Shown here: positions 16,629 through 28,823 of the stretch, one piece after another | How positions within the stretch are numbered: the first letter of the stretch is position 1 | Layout of the letters: each line of letters begins with the position of its first letter | Source of the DNA: Megaleporinus macrocephalus | Lineage: Eukaryota; Chordata; Actinopteri; Characiformes; Anostomidae | Assembly (NCBI GenBank): GCA_021613375.1 | Contig: CM038702.1 | Location: 27,876,849-27,940,848 of the forward strand | Reading direction: 5' to 3' | DNA: 64,000 nt | Notes under the pieces: model-generated | What the model saw: only the letters and a program-made list of their open reading frames with translations | Databases searched by the model: none | What the model was told of the DNA's origin: nothing | Made by a program: the position numbers and the translations under genes

Positions 16629-18345
16629 CGGAGTGGTAGGTAGTCGGAGCTGCTGTGCGAGTGGTAGGTAGTCGGAGCTGCTGTGCGGAGTGGTAGGTAG
16701 TCGGAGCTGCTGTGCGGAGTGGTAGGTAGTCGGAGCTGCTGTGCGAGTGGTAGGTAGTCGGAGCTGCTGTGCGGAGTGGAGGTAGTCGGAGCTGCTGTGC
16801 GAGTGGTAGGTAGTCGGAGCTGCTGTGCGGAGTGGTAGGTAGTCGGAGCTGCTGTGCGAGTGGTAGGTAGTCGGAGCTGCTGTGCGAGTGGTAGGTAGTC
16901 GGAGCTGCTGTGCGAGTGGTAGGTAGTCGGAGCTGCTGTGCGAGTGGTAGGTAGTCGGAGCTGCTGTGCGGAGTGGAGGTAGTCGGAGCGGCTGTGCGGA
17001 GTGGTAGGTAGTCGGAGCTGCTGTGCGGAGTGGTAGGTAGTCGGAGCGGCTGTGCGAGTGGTAGGTAGTGGGAGCTGCTGTGCGGAGTGGTAGGTAGTCG
17101 GAGCTGCTGTGCGAGTGGTAGGTAGTCTGAGCTGTTGTGCGGAGTGGTAGGTAGTCGGAGCTGTTGTGCGGAGTGGTAGGTAGTCGGAGCTGCTGTGCGG
17201 AGTGGTAGGTAGTCGGAGCTGCTGTGCGGAGTGGTAGGTAGTCGGAGCTGTTGTGCGGAGTGGTAGGTAGTCGGAGCTGTTGTGCGGAGTGGTAGATAGT
17301 CGGAGCTGCTGTGCGGAGTGGTAGGTAGTCGGAGCTGCTGTGCGGAGTGGTAGGTAGTCGGAGCTGTTGTGCGGAGTGGTAGGTAGTCGGAGCTGTTGTG
17401 CGGAGTGGTAGGTAGTCGGAGCTGCTGTGCGAGTGGTAGGTAGTCGGAGCTGCTGTGCGGAGTGGGCGGTAGTCGGAACGGCTGTGCGGAGTGGTAGGTA
17501 GTCGGAGCTGCTGTGCGGAGTGGTAGGTAGTCGGAGCTGCTGTGCGAGTGGTAGGTAGTCGGAACGGCTGTGCGGAGTGGTAGGTAGTCGGAGCTGCTGT
17601 GCGAGTGGTAGGTAGTCGGAGCTGCTGTGCGAGTGGTAGGTAGTCGGAGCTGCTGTGCGGAGTGGAGGTAGTCGGAGCTGCTGTGCGGAGTGGAGGTAGT
17701 CGGAACGGCTGTGCGGAGTGGTTGGTAGTCGGAGCTGCTGTGCGAGTGGTAGGTAGTCGGAGCTGCTGTGCGAGTGGTAGGTAGTCGGAGCTGCTGTGCG
17801 GAGTGGAGGTAGTCGGAGCTGCTGTGCGGAGTGGTAGGTAGTCGGAGCTGCTGTGCGAGTGGTAGGTAGTCGGAGCTGCTGTGCGGAGTGGAGGTAGTCG
17901 GAGCTGCTGTGCGGAGTGGTAGGTAGTCGGAGCTCCTGTGCGAGTGGTAGGTAGTCTGAGCTGTTGTGCGGAGTGGTAGGTAGTCGGAGCTGTTGTGCGG
18001 AGTGGTAGGTAGTCGGAGCTGCTGTGCGGAGTGGTAGGTAGTCGGAGCTGTTGTGCGGAGTGGTAGGTAGTCGGAGCTGCTGTGCGGAGTGGTAGGTAGT
18101 CGGAGCTGCTGTGCGGAGTGGTAGGTAGTCGGAGCTGCTGTGCGGAGTGGTAGGTAGTCGGAGCTGTTGTGCGGAGTGGTAGGTAGTCGGAGCTGTTGTG
18201 CGGAGTGGTAGGTAGTCGGAGCTGCTGTGCGGAGTGGTAGGTAGTCGGAGCTGTTGTGCGGAGTGGTAGGTAGTCGGAGCTGCTGTGCGGAGTGGTAGGT
18301 AGTCGGAGCTGCTGTGCAGAGTGGTTGGTAGTTGGAGCTGTGCAG
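16629..18345 (+). repeat. 1.7-kb minisatellite with 28/29-bp units
   Basis: About 60 tandem copies of a GT/GC-rich unit containing 'GGTAGGTAGTCGGAGCTGCT'. Units come in two main lengths, differing by one G at the junction (TGTGC|GAGTGG or TGTGCG|GAGTGG). Rarer units lack TA (GAGTGGAGG). Point variants include CTGTTGTGC, GGAACGGC and GTCTGAGC, and these recur in blocks, suggesting higher-order duplication. The minus strand has no stop in the frames used, giving a 625-codon apparent ORF (16521-18398). Unit lengths of 27-29 rotate the frame, so the peptide is not a true repeat protein. Confidence 0.95.
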
Positions 18346-18469
18346 ATGAAAGAGTTGAGGAGAAACTGAGGTGGGGTCAGTGGGACTTTTCCCAGCACAC
18401 AGCAGTGTGTCTGTGTGTGTCTATGTGTTAGATCCTGCTAATCCCATACTCATGACTTGCTACCATGTC

Positions 18470-18662
18470 TATCTCACTCTCTCACTCTCTCACTCTCTCT
18501 CTCTCTCTCTCCTTTTCCCCCTCATGCTCTCTTTCTCTCTCCCTGTCCCTTCGTTCCTCCTGTCCTCTTTTTCCTTTCTTCCCTCTCCCTTTCTCTCACT
18601 CCCTCCCTCCCGTTCCTTCTTTATCTTCCCTTCCCTCTTCTCTCACTCCCTCGTTCTCTCTG
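18470..18662 (+). repeat. CT-rich polypyrimidine tract
   Basis: Long run dominated by CTCT, CCTT and TCCC on the + strand, starting with (TCTCAC) units. It has little coding information, and apparent Ser/Leu/Pro ORFs here are artefacts. It lies between the minisatellite and a GT array. Confidence 0.85.
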
Positions 18663-18856
18663 ATTCCCCTTTGACTCCAGCATGCAAATCCAGTGAGTCA
18701 GAGTCTGGAAAGAGGGACTGCTGTGGCTGGTGAGACAGAGAGAGAGAAGGAGAGGGAGAGGGTGAGAGTGTAATGTTTGGTTGAGTTTACGTTCATACAC
18801 ACCCTCTGCCCTACGGAATGTAAACGTTTTGCGGGGGAGAGACTCGCTTCCCATAG

Positions 18857-18962
<106 letters not shown>

Positions 18963-18964
18963 GT

Positions 18965-21900
18965 AAGAGGCTCTGCTTAAATGCAGCTTAGCTCAGGAAT
19001 AGCTCTAGTTATTAATTTAACTGCGATAGTTTAATGTATACTTGTGTTGTGTGTGTACATGTGAGTTGATATGACCTGGTGTGAGTTAGGCTGAGTTGAG
19101 TAGACAGGAGCTGAGTTGTTACCTGAAGTTTAGATGAAAGTGTTGTGAAAAGCTGAGGTAAGTGAAGTTGAGAGTTGGGCTATGAGCTGAATTAAGATAC
19201 AGATGGCTGATGAGTGTTGAGGTGCTGTACTGTGCAGTATATAGATATAAATAGAATTTCAGGAGGAATTTTAGATTGAACATAACAATGGTTTCCAAAG
19301 CTGGACTTCAAGAAATGGTTAACCTTGCAAGACCTGGAGGACCACCAAAATCTCACTAGCGTTAGGTTAAAATGCCACAGCTTACAACTTGCAGCTGTTG
19401 TGATTTAAAAAGCTGCAATTTAAGATATAAGAACAATGAATCTTTTAGCCCTGTCAGATAAACAGTACTTGAAGTTTCATCAGGTGCCACTGTTGCTTTA
19501 GATCTGAAGGAATCCACAAGAGTTTATATTCATCTGTGAGAAAACAACTCAACACCATGGCTGTGTAGGCTGTGTAGCTGTTCATGAAGCTCCACACTGA
19601 GAAGCAAAATGAATAGAAAAGAAGAAGATGAAATGAAGAACCTACTGGTGTTTTCAGAACATGACAGTCCACCCAGAGTCCAGGCCTCATAATCACAGAC
19701 TGTATTTGGGATTATTTGGATCATGAGAAGCAGAAAATACAGTGAGCTTCTGACGGCCTCAGCGTACTTCGCAAAGCACCCATACCTCCTGCCTTTTAGT
19801 TGGGTCTGTTGTATTTGCTCCGCTTCTGCAGGTAAGTTTCATGTCTACAGAGAGTCAGGAGAAAGCCATGTGCAGTAGAGCGACCTTGTTGCAGCCAGCA
19901 TCTTCACTCTGACACTGGATGCGTTTTTGGTTTTTAAAAATTGTCAAGAAGGTTCTTCCATTTAATCTTTACTGAGAGTTTCTCAGGTTTCTCTTCTTTG
20001 GGTTAAAAACAGTCTCGTAATTGCTCCAGGGCGAGCTGTAAACGTGTTATACCTTCCTAGCTGCTTTGAGAGCCACTCCTCATAGTCGTTCCTGCTTGTT
20101 TCATGGTATGGCTCTTTGACCAACCACTCACAGGCGTTGTTGCGCAGTGTCCGTGGAGCCTCTGTGGAGTTGTTTGTTTTCTATGCAGATTGGCCATATT
20201 GTTGGCCAAAGCCAGTTTCTGCAAGAAGTATACTCAGGCCTTAAGACAGCTGTGGAAACATATCGCTGCAATTTGAAAACCTGAAAGTAATTCCTCCAAA
20301 AATAATGCTAGCTGTAATACAGGCAAAAGAAGGGAAAAAATCAATTCTGCAACAAATTCTATTTAACTGTTGAGGTTTCATTTTCTATTAAAAGTATATT
20401 TTTTAATGAAGTGTGCATCCGACCTTATCACAGCAATGCTTGAGCTGTGTTGAGTTGAAATGAACTGAGGTAAATACAGTGGATATGAAACTGAGATGAG
20501 ATTAACAGTCACGTAGAGCTGACCACAACTGAATAGAACGATGAGAAAGTTGAGTGATGAGGTAATTATAACAAGCTTGAACTGTGTTCAGTTTCATTAT
20601 GAATTGAGCTGTGTTCAGTCATATTAAGGTGTAATCACGGTTTTGTACGATTATCTAGTCTGGAGCCTTTCACATCATAGCGCTCTGAATGACTTTGTTA
20701 ATGATTATAGATAAATATAAAGTTTCATAATCTTCTAAAAAATGCCAAGTTACAGCAGTAACAACAGAACTGTGCAATTCAGAGTTTCGCTATGGTGTGG
20801 TGAAGTGTGGCACTGAGTCATGGTGTGTGGTTTTAGCAGTGTATTAGAGAGTCATGCCCTCTGTGCTTATATCGGATGATGATAATGATTGTCCCAACAT
20901 GTTGATGGAATCTCAACATTTTACACTCTTCTGCTTTAAAGTGATAGCTTAGCTAAAGCTAAGCTAAAGTATTGTTCGGTGCTGCCAAACACTTGGTGTA
21001 CACTGTTGAAGATGAATTATTATATGTAAAGATGATAAAGTTAGATGCAGAATTAGAATTCTTATTTAGACTTTCCACATTAAATTCTGATGCAGAGATG
21101 ATATTTTCCTGGTAGTAACGAATCAATATAGATGTCGATAGAGTAATTTGAGCCTATCGCAAGCAACGTTAGCATAATGCCATACCTTTATCATCTAAAT
21201 AATAAGGAAAGGCTATAAATAAATAGCCTACCTCATCCACAGAAAGTGAAGTTATAATGATTCTTGGTAATGCTGGCAAATTAGAATTGATTTGTGTTGA
21301 TGGGTTTAAGTGGGAGGCGTATCCAAAAGCATTTTAGTAGATCATCTGTTTAACTGAATTCCAGTCCTGTAAAGTTTGGTCACTTGTTTTTCTAATCTAG
21401 CATACCTGATTCACCCCATACTAGACCAGAGTGTCTTTGGCTTTCACTCTGGCATCAATAAATCTAGCAAGAGAGTGGGCTGTGGTCGTACTCCAGAACT
21501 GTGTTGCAGTGTAGGCAGTTCTGTAGTTTTAAATATGACATGGTTTTTTTTTTTTGGAATAATTATTGGCAAAAAATGAAGCATCATATTTATATTGAGG
21601 AGCTTCAATGGATAAATGGTTAAAGGAAAGTGAAGGAAAGTATCTCAAAACCAGTCCATCTATAAATGAAACTTGCCCCACACTGAGAAGCTGAGGAAAC
21701 ACAGCAGTACTTGGTGCTAAACTTCACGTGTGCAGGAACTGAAAACTAGCAAGTACTGCACTGTTTGGTCAGCAGTCTAGTCAAATGAGGCTTTAAAGCC
21801 AAACAGTTTACGCTGCCATTTGGAGACTAAACATAGCAAGTATTCATCTAAACCTGCCGAATTGAGTCAGAATCACTGTTTGTGACTTTCAGCCCAACTT

Positions 21901-22250
21901 CCAGCACTTGGTAGCTGCCCAGCAAGATCAGCTATGTCATTAGGTGTGTCAGAAAAAAAACAACTAGATTGGTTACTTTTTCCTCTGGGCCATAGAAGCT
22001 TTTGTGGTTGTGTGGGCTGTGAGTTGCACAATTTTGGGAACCCCTAAGCTTCATCTTAAGCTGTTTTTAATGGATTGCACTCTGTTGTAAGATGAGCATT
22101 TAAAAGCAGTGTGTCAACTAGTAAAGCTAAAGAAACTGTAACTAGGAAGATATTTTGCTGATATTTACCTTGAATAAACCTATGGCTAGTTATATATGTG
22201 TGTGCATGTGTGCACACTCGCTGAGAAACTATATAGGTATGTACGTGTGC
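18965..22250. other. frs2: frs2 intron 1, unassigned DNA
   Basis: No exon or named element. The block 19440-20300 reads like decayed transposon DNA with many stops on both strands. A run of AGCTAA/TTAGCT motifs near 20940-20965 forms a short perfect palindrome-like cluster (TTAGCTAAAGCTAAGCTAAA). Nothing is supported as a gene. Confidence 0.35.
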
Positions 22251-22254
22251 GCAC

Positions 22255-23045
22255 ACTACACTAATACTGGGTAGGGCCTCCTACAGCTTCATTTCTTCAT
22301 GGAATAGATTCCACAAGATGTTGGAAACATTCCTTTGAGATTGTGGTCGGTACTGACATGATTATGCAGCTCTTGCTGTGTTTTAAAGGTGAACTTGCAG
22401 GAAATCCATTCAACCGCATCCTAAAGGCACAGTATTGGGTTCATATCCAGCGACTGGGAAGGCTACTGAAGAACAATGAACTAATTGTCATATTCATAAA
22501 ACCAGTTTGGGGTCACTTGTGCTTTACATTAACAATTACAAGATAAATTCGTTAGAAGGTAACTTGTGACCTAGACGGGATGCACATGGTATGCCAAGTG
22601 TGCCAAGAAAGCCTTCCCCACACCACCTCCACATGCTTGTACTGTTGACACAAGACAGGTTGGCTTGATAGATTCATTATATGAAGTTAAATTCTTATCC
22701 TACCAGCAGTGTGCCTCAGCAGAAACTAGATTCATCGGACCAGGCTACCTTTTTTCAGTCTTCAGCTGTCCAGTTTTGGTAAGCCTGCGCTCAAAAGTGA
22801 AACCCGACATTGTTTTTTGCTGTTGTGGCCTTGATGTGCTGTGCATTCTGGGATGCTTTTCTGCAGCACAATTATACAAAGTGGTTATCTGACTTACAGT
22901 AGCCTTTCTGTCAGCACAAACTGATCTGGTCATTCTCTATTGACCTCTCTCATAAGGCATTTTTATCTGCAGAACTGTAGGTTTGTCCTTTAATGTACTG
23001 TTCTGAGTAAACTCTAGAGACTGTTGTGCACAAAACCCCAAGTTA
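22255..23045 (-). mobile_element. Tc1-like transposon relic
   Basis: Matches a well-known fish Tc1-like repeat whose transposase would be on the minus strand. Landmarks on the + strand are 'AATACTGGGTAGGGCCTCCT' (22264), 'AGATTCATCGGACCAGGCTA' (22727) and 'CTAGAGACTGTTGTGCACAA' (23015). Several internal deletions and stops make it non-functional. The same family supplies the relic at 43262-43640 and the unit of the 42-bp minisatellite at 6.8 kb. Confidence 0.7.
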
Positions 23046-23276
23046 TTAAATTTAGTCTATCTAATGTATATGCTTGCACTATTTAGTTAAGATGTTGCAG
23101 ACTAGACAACACGTGGTGTAATTTTAATTTGATACATGACTGAAACATCTATAAAGGAAGCCGCTCAGCTAAACAGGATAACTTTAGCTTGGTTTGCATT
23201 ATTTGTACATTGCATTATGTGAGCTTATTTGTAGCATGACCGCCAAAGCCATACTTGAGGAATTGTTAAAGAGAAG

Positions 23277-23396
23277 TTGTAGCCCACAACTCAGTTTATA
23301 TCACAATACCTACATTTAGAGTGAGATATTCATTCAACCTAATGAGAAACTGTAGAACACAACTCAGTTTATAACACAATACCTACATTTAGAGTG
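23277..23396 (+). repeat. 73-bp tandem duplication
   Basis: Two imperfect copies at an offset of 73 bases share 'CACAACTCAGTTTATA' and 'CACAATACCTACATTTAGAG'. The second copy differs by a few substitutions. A simple local duplication. Confidence 0.85.
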
Positions 23397-24062
23397 AGAT
23401 GAGATTGTGAGATGGAGAACTTTTCATGATAAAAACCTCCACCTCTTCTACATAGGTGTGGTATAGATTAAAAGTTTTAAACTTGTGCTTCTCACTGAAT
23501 TTCCCACACATCTAAATTAATGTAAAATAAACACTTTTTTCAGGACCGGTATCATGTAGTATATTAAGCAGTATATGTTGTGCATATAGTTAACTGCGAT
23601 AAATAAATAATTCAATCAGCTACACTTGGAAATTACTGCTGTCAGTTTCACTCATACTTCATATTTAAAGGCATGTGTACATTCTGTATATATCTCTAAT
23701 ACAACCTTTATTGTTTATACTCTCTAGTGAGTTTTCTGTTGCTCAAACAGCCACAGCTTTACATTTGATGAGTTCTTATGAAGCAGTGAAGTTCTCTGTT
23801 AAAGACTTCCACTGCGCTGCAATTAAAGGACTGTTTTTATATTCTTTTTTAAGGTCGTGCGCCAAGGCAGCAGCAATGTTCTATTAAATGTTAGCAATGG
23901 GCACATTTTTCCTCCCGACTTTGCGGCATGCAAGTTTAGAGCTTTAGTTTGAGGCTTGTGGAAGATCGTCAGATCCCCACTCAACTCTCTGTACTCTCTT
24001 AGGTGTGTTAAACTATTAATGCGTAGGCTTACTTTCAGTTAGTAATGTTAAACACTGTAATT

Positions 24063-24330
24063 CAGTAACAGTCTATGTATTATTCAGTTGCTACTATGGA
24101 TTATTCAGTAACTAGTATGAATGATTGAATAGTTGCTACAAATTATATAGTAACTTATGACAACTATGAATTGTAAATGCTATCAATTATTTAATATCTG
24201 TTCTGAATTATTTTGCAACTGCTTACTTGGTGATGATCATGAATTAACTACTCTGAAATAGGTAGTTACTATAATTAATTATTTAGTATCCACTAAATAT
24301 CATTCAGTAGCTACTATGAATTATTCTGTA
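24063..24330 (+). repeat. Degenerate tandem repeat (TTATTCAGTAGCTACTATGA-like)
   Basis: About ten diverged units around 'ATTATTCAGTAGCTACTATG' with variable spacing. The best units are at both ends (24075-24125 and 24290-24325). It abuts the left end of the Tc1-like relic at 24329. Confidence 0.65.
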
Positions 24331-24833
24331 ACCCCATTTCCAATAAAGTTGGCACAAAATGTAAGAAATGTAAAAACAGAATGCAGTGATGTGCAAATCC
24401 TATAAACCCTATATTTAATTGGGAAAAGTATAAAGACATTTTTTAAATTGCCTATTTTGTATTTGGGACAGGGCAACAAAAGTAAAGGTGTGTAATGCTA
24501 AAAAAATAGAATAACTTGCAGCAGGTCGGTAACATGACATGGCGTGTATGAAAGGAGCTTCCCAGAGAGACAGGGTGTTTTAGTTCACCACTCTGAAAGG
24601 CTGCGTGGACAAATAGTGCAACAGTATAATCTGGGAACGCAGATCATAAAATTCACAAAATGCAAGTTAAATCTCTACCGTGCAAAGAAGGAACTAGATA
24701 TAAACAGATCCTGAACCGCCACCACCTTCTCTGGACCCAATCCCAGTTAGAATTAGAATTTATAATCATTAGCAACTTGTGTTTGTACACAGCGGAATTT
24801 GACCCCCCACATTTAACCCATACGTGCAGTGAA

Positions 24834-24896
<63 letters not shown>

Positions 24897-25353
24897 CACA
24901 CACACACACACTAGGGGTGGTGAGCACACTTGCCCGGAGCAGTGGGCATCCCTAGCCACAGCGCCTGGGGAGCAGTTGGGGGTTAGGTGCCTTGCTCAAG
25001 GGCACTTCAGTCGTGTGTTGTTGGTGCAGGGGATAGAACCGGCGACCTTCCAGTAACAAAAGATTGGATCCATAATCTTTACCCCACGACTGAGGAGATG
25101 GACTGAGGAGAAGTGTATAAAAAATTCAATAAAAATAATTTTAGTGGTCCAAAATTGACTTTCTTCTTGGAAATCATGGACTCTATGTCCTCTGAGCTGA
25201 AGAGAAGAGGAGCCATCCTGCTTGATATCCTACTGGAGAATTACCCCTAACTGGAGAAAATAAATCTTTTAGCAGTCAAGAAGAGAAAACATTTTACTTT
25301 CAAAACTACTGTTGTTTGATAAACGCGAACCTGTCCCAACGTTTTTGTAAACA
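24329..25353 (+). mobile_element. Tc1-like transposon relic, split by a SINE
   Basis: The left end 'CCATTTCCAATAAAGTTGG' and the right end (opposite strand 'TTTACAAAAACGTTGGGACA') are imperfect inverted repeats of a common fish Tc1-like family. Internal + strand pieces recall its transposase. 'GAAAGGCTGCGTGGACAAAT' (24596) belongs to the N-terminal half. 25150-25200 reads like the segment after the second catalytic Asp (GNHG..VL). Most of the transposase is deleted, and the SINE at 24735-25094 interrupts it. Confidence 0.6.
24735..25094 (-). mobile_element. tRNA-derived SINE
   Basis: Read on the minus strand from 25094: a tRNA-like head with a B-box-like GGTTCTATCCC about 50 bases in. A body follows containing 'CTGAAGTGCCCTTGAGCAAG', then a long GT array (24835-24911 on the + strand as CA). 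The 3' tail has ATTCTA repeats (24735-24765). The tail resembles the ends of L2-group LINEs, which often supply the copying machinery for such SINEs. The A box is degenerate. Inserted in an older Tc1-like relic. Confidence 0.65.
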
Positions 25354-25453
25354 GAGTAGAAGTGTAAATATTTTATGCTTCCTGATCTTAAATTATTTTC
25401 AGTAATTTAATTTCATGAATATAAATACAGCATGTTACTCTCTCTGTCTACAG

Positions 25454-25563
25454 GTTACAGGCAGCTCTTCTGTCTCTGTGAAACCCACGCTGCTGTGAGA
25501 TGCTGAGGTGTAACCGAGGTGTGTGTTGGCGATCTGAGCAGGATTGTTGATGGCTGGATTAAG
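25454..25563 (+). other. frs2: Possible second untranslated exon of frs2
   Basis: A strong polypyrimidine acceptor (TCTCTCTGTCTACAG) ends at 25453. A good but non-canonical donor AAG|GCAAGT at 25563/25564 would make a GC-AG intron. A weaker GT donor lies at 25507/25508. It contains several ATG and stop codons and could only be 5' UTR. Support is splice-signal quality and position 340 bases before the ATG exon. Confidence 0.35.
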
Positions 25564-25901
25564 GCAAGTACTCCCTCTGCTGACCAATAACAGAATTACA
25601 TTTAGTTCAGGTTCAAGTTTAATCATGGGAAAGGTCATGAACCTTATGATGTATATCGTGTGATGTAAATTCCACAACAATAAACAATGTGTGTCTTTTA
25701 AATAATACAGTTTGTTGAAACCATTATCTTTGCTGTAGTAGTCAGTGCATAATTGTGTGCATAAACATAATGTCCTCATTCAGTTTCTCTAGAACAAGCA
25801 TGTTTATAAAGGAAAAGAACTTTCATAAGGAATTATTGGCTGTATGTTTTTTATAAGTATATTTCTTTCTATTTAGGAGTCCTGTGGAATATTGAAGGAT
25901 C

Positions 25902-28823
25902 ATGGGTAGCTGCAGTAGCTGTCCAAAGAAAGAGAACATCCCAGATAATCATCACAGCAAATTCAAGGTGTGTCCACGCATATTACTGTTTACCTTATTG
26001 ATCTTTATTTAAATAGAGTTGTGTGATTTTCACATCTCCATCCTTGTTTGTTTGTTTGTTTTGCGCTACGAGAACTCATTTGCAGGAAAAGGAACTTTAT
26101 TTCAGTTTCGGTAGCTTTTCAGCTAGAGTAAAATGGGTTTGTCTGCATTTCATGGCTGCTGACTAACATTACACTGAAGGCAGTTTGGGCTTAAAGTTGG
26201 TCTTCAGAGCAGCTTTCAGAGGAACATTTTAACTTTCTGACAATGTGTAAACACGCAATTTCAGCATCTTCGGCTATATTATAGTATATTATGATTATAG
26301 TTAATTTTACCTAGCCATCGTTTTGTCACTCTGTAGGCAGTAGTTGTCAATCTAATAGTATAATAAATAAATAAAAATAGTAATAGTATAATAATAAATT
26401 ATATATATATTCAGGTTGGACTCCCATATTGTTTTGTGTTTGTTTTTTTCCAGCAATTCTAGACACATGCTCGAATTAGTACCCCTTTATGTTTGACGAG
26501 TACAGATCTGACAGTGTGTGTATGTGTAGGTGATTAACGTGGATGACGATGGAAATGAACTGGGCTCAGGTGTGATGGAGCTGACTGGGGCGGAGCTTAT
26601 TCTGCACACGCGGAAACGGGATGCGGTGAAGTGGCCATACCTCTGTCTCCGTCGTTATGGTTATGACTCCAACCTCTTCTCCTTTGAGAGTGGGCGACGC
26701 TGCCAGACCGGACAGGGTGAGTTGGAAGGGAGGAACCACTCATCATCTCTGCTTTTACTCCCATATTCACACCCTCCTAGGTCCTCTTCTGTCCGATTAC
26801 TGGGATATTTCTTGTTTTCATCACTTGTTAGTATTTTCTGATGCAGTGTGACAGTTCTCTATAAAAATATTTTAAAGCTTTGTGATGGCTACTGTTTCTA
26901 GCCTAGATATGTGCTTTAGTCAGTGTTTATAGGTAGCAGTGTGCCAAACAACACAAGCAGGCCTGTGAAGCAGTTGTCTTTTGTAGTCTTCCTCTGCTCA
27001 GTTTTCGCGTGATGAATTTGTGTAGGGTGAACATTTGCGGAAGAGAATCTTTGAAGGAATTTCTGGTATAGAAGGTGGCGTACAGCCTGACATGAACAGA
27101 ACACATTTCATCCTGCCAGATTCAGCCTGTGTGTGTTTGTGTGTGTGTGTTCTTTCAGGTATATTTGCCTTTAAGTGTGCACGTGCAGAAGAAATCTTCA
27201 ACATGCTGCAGGACATCATGCACAACAATAGCATCAGTGTGGTGGAAGAACCTGTACTGGAGCCAGAATTACCCATAATCCCCCATAGTCCTACCAGTAA
27301 GGCAATGCAGACACATACACCGCCTATTATAGATCCTGACTGGCTGAAGTATCAGATCACATATGTTCTCCTGATTGATTTCTGTTTTTACGTTTAGCTC
27401 CTGGTTATTCAGTGCCAGCCATAGCTAATGGGATTGGCCGTTTCCCCTCCATCAGCGATGCTTCATCACGACCCTGCAGCAGGTTACCATCTGTGGAGTC
27501 CACACATCCACTGCTAATGAATGATGAAACGGTACATAGACACAAATAAACATTTGTGGACACAAACAGAAATTCTTTAAAACTGCTAATATGCTTTAAA
27601 CAAGAACAGAACTACAGCTGACTGTGAGCATACCTTAAAAAGAACATTGCTAGCCACAGTTAAGGCTGAGGCTTCAGAACAAACAAAGTGCTGTTTAGGA
27701 CCAATCGCAATCAGAAAGAGACAGAGGGACGTCCCAGATCAAACAGTGCTGTGTTTAGAACCTGTTACAGTCAGAGGGAGGTCTCTGATCTGGTCCGGTC
27801 TTCTTTAGGGGTGGGTGTCAGTGTAATGTGTAGAGTATTAATGTATTGTGTAATGAATTAATGTAGTTGTTTGTTTGTCAGGTACACACATACGTCAATA
27901 CTCCTGGCTTGCAGGAGGAACATCGCAGCTGCAGCAGTGGACATGCCCCTTTGGATTTCCGGCCTTCCAATTCAAAAAACCAGGGTTCCATTTCCCCCAG
28001 TGAGATGGAAACAGTGCAGCTGGTAATGGAGCCAGAAAGTGTGAAGTTTGTTTTGGGTCCAACTCCAGTGCAGAGGCAGATGATGCTAAAGGAGAAACAA
28101 TGCGAGCAAGAACCTTCAGAGGAATGTAACGGCCTGTCTCCAAGCGGCACAGAATCTGTCAGATTCGTAAACGGCTGCACGAATCCAGCTATTGACCCGG
28201 ACACCGGCTACGATAGCGACGAACGCAAAGAAGCGTCTCACGAACAGCAGAACGGTTTAATTTTTAGGCGTCCTCTGCCTTTGAACCCTGGAAACCCAAT
28301 TAGCCCAGCCTCCGACTCCCACAGTGCAGTTGGGCAGCGTCGGATTGCGCTCCTTAACTACGAAAACCTTCCGGCGCTTCCGCCTGTTTGGGAACTTCGC
28401 AAACCTTCCAATGAAGGACAGCAGGGGACAGAACTTAAAAGCCCTGCCCTAAACGGGTTTGACCCTGCTGACCCCCAGCACAACTACGTAAACACGGAAA
28501 ATGTCACGGTGCCGCTTAGTGCAAACAAATTCCGAGAAAGTAACGTTTTCAGTTTCGACCTGCGGAGGGTGCCACTGGCCGAAGCGTGTCGGCAACTGAA
28601 CTATATTGAGGTGGAGATGGAGAAAGGTTCAGACTCCAGTGGTCCCCAAACCCCCAAAACACCCACCACACCTCTCCCCCAAACTCCCACCCACCGGACA
28701 GAGCTTTACGCTGTTATAGACATCGAGCGGACAGCTGCCATGTCCAGCCTACAGAAAGCACAGCCTCGGGACGACGGAACAGCCAGAAAAACAAGACACA
28801 ACAGCACCGACTTGCCCATGTGA
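25902..28823 (+). CDS. frs2: Fibroblast growth factor receptor substrate 2 (FRS2/SNT-1)
   Basis: Coding exons: 25902-25967, 26530-26716, 27159-27296, 27398-27531 and 27882-28823, all GT-AG. They give 488 residues (human about 508). The ATG exon begins at 25877 after a TTTAG acceptor. The N-terminus MGSCSSC carries the Gly2 myristoylation signal that anchors the protein to membrane. The PTB domain (about 13-115), which binds FGF and neurotrophin receptors, spans the first three coding exons. All known docking tyrosines are present. Grb2-type: Tyr179 (HTYVNT), Tyr285 (TGYDSD), Tyr335 (NYENLP), Tyr377 (NYVNTE). Shp2-type: Tyr416 (LNYIEV), Tyr451 (ELYAVI). TP-rich sites at 425-445 (PKTPTTPLPQTP) match known ERK feedback targets. 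The last exon encodes nearly two thirds of the protein. Teleost copy a (frs2a) is likely, given the yeats4 neighbour. Confidence 0.97.

Noticed and set aside
16521..18398. 625-codon ORF on the minus strand
   Set aside because: It lies wholly in the 28/29-bp minisatellite. The peptide changes frame from unit to unit, has no domain and no splice or promoter context. Absence of stops is a property of the repeat.
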